Below are positions 62,765 through 64,000 of a DNA stretch of 64,000 nt, one piece after another. The stretch spans positions 1 to 64,000 of the forward strand of contig CAXXXL010000005.1 of the NCBI GenBank assembly GCA_963666505.2, given 5' to 3'. The notes below the pieces were generated by a model that searched no databases, was not told the origin of the DNA, and saw only the letters and a program-made list of their open reading frames with translations. Within the stretch, counting starts at the first letter, position 1. Every line of letters starts with the position of its first letter. This DNA comes from JABGQS01 sp963666505. GTDB lineage: Bacteria > Bacillota > Clostridia > Christensenellales > SZUA-584. A program made the translations under genes and the position numbers.

Positions 62765-64000
62765 ATGCCTAATTTTGATAAAACTACAAAATTTATCAAG
62801 CCAGAGATATTTTCCGGTTCTGATATTCTGTTGAGCATTTTCATTGGGGATAAGCCTCCGACTATTGTTGATCTTCGGGGATATAAGTCAAATACCGTTC
62901 GATTTGGCCGAACAGAAAATAACAATGACTTTGTGATTGAGTCAAGTTTTGTATCACGAAATCATGGATATTTTAGAATTAAAAACAACGAGCTGTATGT
63001 GCAGGATTTGGACAGTACTAACGGCATCTTTATTAACGGCTCATTGATTACGGAAGAGAGGCTGCTGTCAGATGGAGATGTTCTAAGAATTGATGATCCT
63101 GTTAATCCCAACAAAAAGGGTGTACTGATTATTTATTCAAAATCTTTTGCTAAGACTCAGTGGGAAACATACAAGATTACGGATGAAGAAACAATCAGAA
63201 TAGGCAGGGATCCATGCTGTGAAATCCGCCTTAACCATATAAGTGTTTCAAAAATTCACGCAATTATAAAAAGAGAGGGCGATTCCTTCTATATAGAAGA
63301 TAATAACAGCACAAATGGATTAAGCGTTAACGGAGAAACAATCACTAAAAAAACAAGGCTAAATGAAAAAGACCTGATACTTATAACCAATTCAAAAATC
63401 ACCTTTACTTCAGTCGGCATAAGTTATTTTTGTTATCGCTATGGTATAAGTCTTGCTGCATCCAGGCTGAACAAATTTGTCGGGCGAAAGAAGAGCAAAA
63501 GGAAAATATTAAACGACGTATCGGTTTGCATAAAGCCCAATGAGCTGGTTGCAATAATTGGCGGTTCGGGAACTGGTAAAACAACTTTTATGAACTGTGT
63601 ATCAGGATACAACAAAGCAACTTCGGGAGATGTTTTTGTAAATGGCGAGGAGCTTTATGCTAATTATGGTATCATAAAAAGCATAATTGGTTTTGTACCT
63701 CAAAAGGATATTGTATATGACAATCTTACCCTGAATGATATGCTGAAATATAGTGCTTTGCTAAGAATGCCAAAGGACACCACAGAGGCTGACAGGGATG
63801 AGAGGATAAAAGAAGTAATAAGTCTTGTACAGCTTGAGGGCAGAGAAAACACATATATCAATAAGCTGAGCGGAGGTCAAAAGAAGCGTGCGAGTATTGC
63901 CGTTGAAATGCTGTCGGATCCTAATTTGTTCTTCCTTGATGAGCCAACTTCAGGGCTTGACGCTGGCACAGAATATAATCTCATGAATACACTTCGGAAG
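62765..64000 (+). CDS. Protein with two FHA domains and an ABC ATPase (3' end outside window)
   Basis: 412 codons from an ATG with GAGGAGG upstream, open to the window edge. FHA domain 1 at about 40-115 (VRFGRTENNNDFVIESSFVSRNH, STNGIFING) and FHA domain 2 at about 140-215 (IRIGRDPCCEIRLNH, STNGLSVNGE); both keep the Arg, Ser-x-x-His and Ser-Thr-Asn-Gly phosphothreonine pockets. The ABC domain follows with Walker A GGSGTGKTT near 266, signature LSGGQKKRASIAVEML and Walker B LFFLDEPTSGLD, an ABCG-like pattern normally followed by an ABC2 permease domain. FHA domains bind phosphothreonine, so its activity is probably under Ser/Thr kinase control. The kinase may lie beyond the edge. Confidence 0.92.
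   Translation, partial: MPNFDKTTKFIKPEIFSGSDILLSIFIGDKPPTIVDLRGYKSNTVRFGRTENNNDFVIESSFVSRNHGYFRIKNNELYVQDLDSTNGIFINGSLITEERLLSDGDVLRIDDPVNPNKKGVLIIYSKSFAKTQWETYKITDEETIRIGRDPCCEIRLNHISVSKIHAIIKREGDSFYIEDNNSTNGLSVNGETITKKTRLNEKDLILITNSKITFTSVGISYFCYRYGISLAASRLNKFVGRKKSKRKILNDVSVCIKPNELVAIIGGSGTGKTTFMNCVSGYNKATSGDVFVNGEELYANYGIIKSIIGFVPQKDIVYDNLTLNDMLKYSALLRMPKDTTEADRDERIKEVISLVQLEGRENTYINKLSGGQKKRASIAVEMLSDPNLFFLDEPTSGLDAGTEYNLMNTLRK

Noticed and set aside
1..64000. CRISPR array or prophage
   Set aside because: No regular spaced direct repeats of 25-40 bases and no phage structural, lysis or integrase genes were seen.

Overview
The window comes from a low-to-moderate GC Gram-positive-type bacterium, most likely an anaerobic Clostridia-like member of the Bacillota. 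This rests on strong GGAGG-type ribosome binding sites, lipobox signal peptides, LytS/YesN two-component regulators, a DUF4367 anti-sigma protein, a CrtQ/CrtO pair of the staphyloxanthin type, a D-lyxose isomerase and several Firmicute-type insertion sequences. It reads as chromosomal, with a strongly accessory, partly decaying right half.

Layout. (1) 1-4630, minus strand: N-terminal 1543 residues of a very large secreted repeat protein. (2) 4.8-11.9 kb: a lipid/pigment-like locus with a TspO-like membrane protein, an NTF2-fold protein, an SDR, a CrtI/CrtN-like FAD desaturase, a CrtQ-like glycosyltransferase, a CrtO-like acyltransferase and a frameshifted UV-damage endonuclease. (3) 12.2-18.7 kb: a signalling operon of an HD-GYP response regulator, a soluble eight-PAS histidine kinase and a kinase with a solute-binding sensor domain. 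(4) 18.8-24.5 kb: an anchored exported protein with an OmpR/EnvZ-type pair (regulator frameshifted), a small secreted protein and an ECF sigma/anti-sigma pair. (5) 24.6-42.5 kb: two monosaccharide ABC cassettes. The first is preceded by a solute-binding sensor, LytS kinase and YesN regulator, an arrangement like clostridial XylFII-LytS-YesN/XylFGH. The second is followed by an SDR dehydrogenase, an SMP-30 lactonase and a zinc alcohol dehydrogenase. An AraC-plus-periplasmic-binding-protein regulator and a mutarotase-like protein lie between them. (6) 42.6-45.8 kb: one insertion sequence nested in another, both with intact inverted repeats and target duplications. (7) 45.8-48.5 kb: a tRNA-end-like hairpin repeat, an orphan prepilin-like protein, and a response regulator cut off by a dead IS1595-type transposase. 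(8) 48.6-57.8 kb: a more AT-rich catabolic island with a LacI regulator and operators, a DegT-type aminotransferase, a ChvE-GguA-GguB-like transporter, an IolG-like dehydrogenase and D-lyxose isomerase, with broken isomerase, permease and IS3 fragments between them. (9) 58.4-59.7 kb: glutamate dehydrogenase. (10) 60.0-62.1 kb: remnants of a mobilizable element (ParR-like protein, oriT-like hairpin, MobV relaxase). (11) 62.8 kb to the end: a protein with two FHA domains and an ABC ATPase, running off the window.

Taken together this is a carbohydrate-scavenging region. Three ABC importers feed oxidative or isomerising sugar enzymes, each with its own regulator type (LytS/YesN, AraC-PBP, LacI). 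In all three importers a strong hairpin sits exactly between the binding-protein gene and the ATPase gene. Decay is conspicuous: uvsE carries three single-base frameshifts, the OmpR regulator one, and the XylFII-like sensor one. Its kinase partner has an in-frame stop, and at least five gene fragments are present. Some of these lesions could be sequence errors; the fragments and nested IS cannot.
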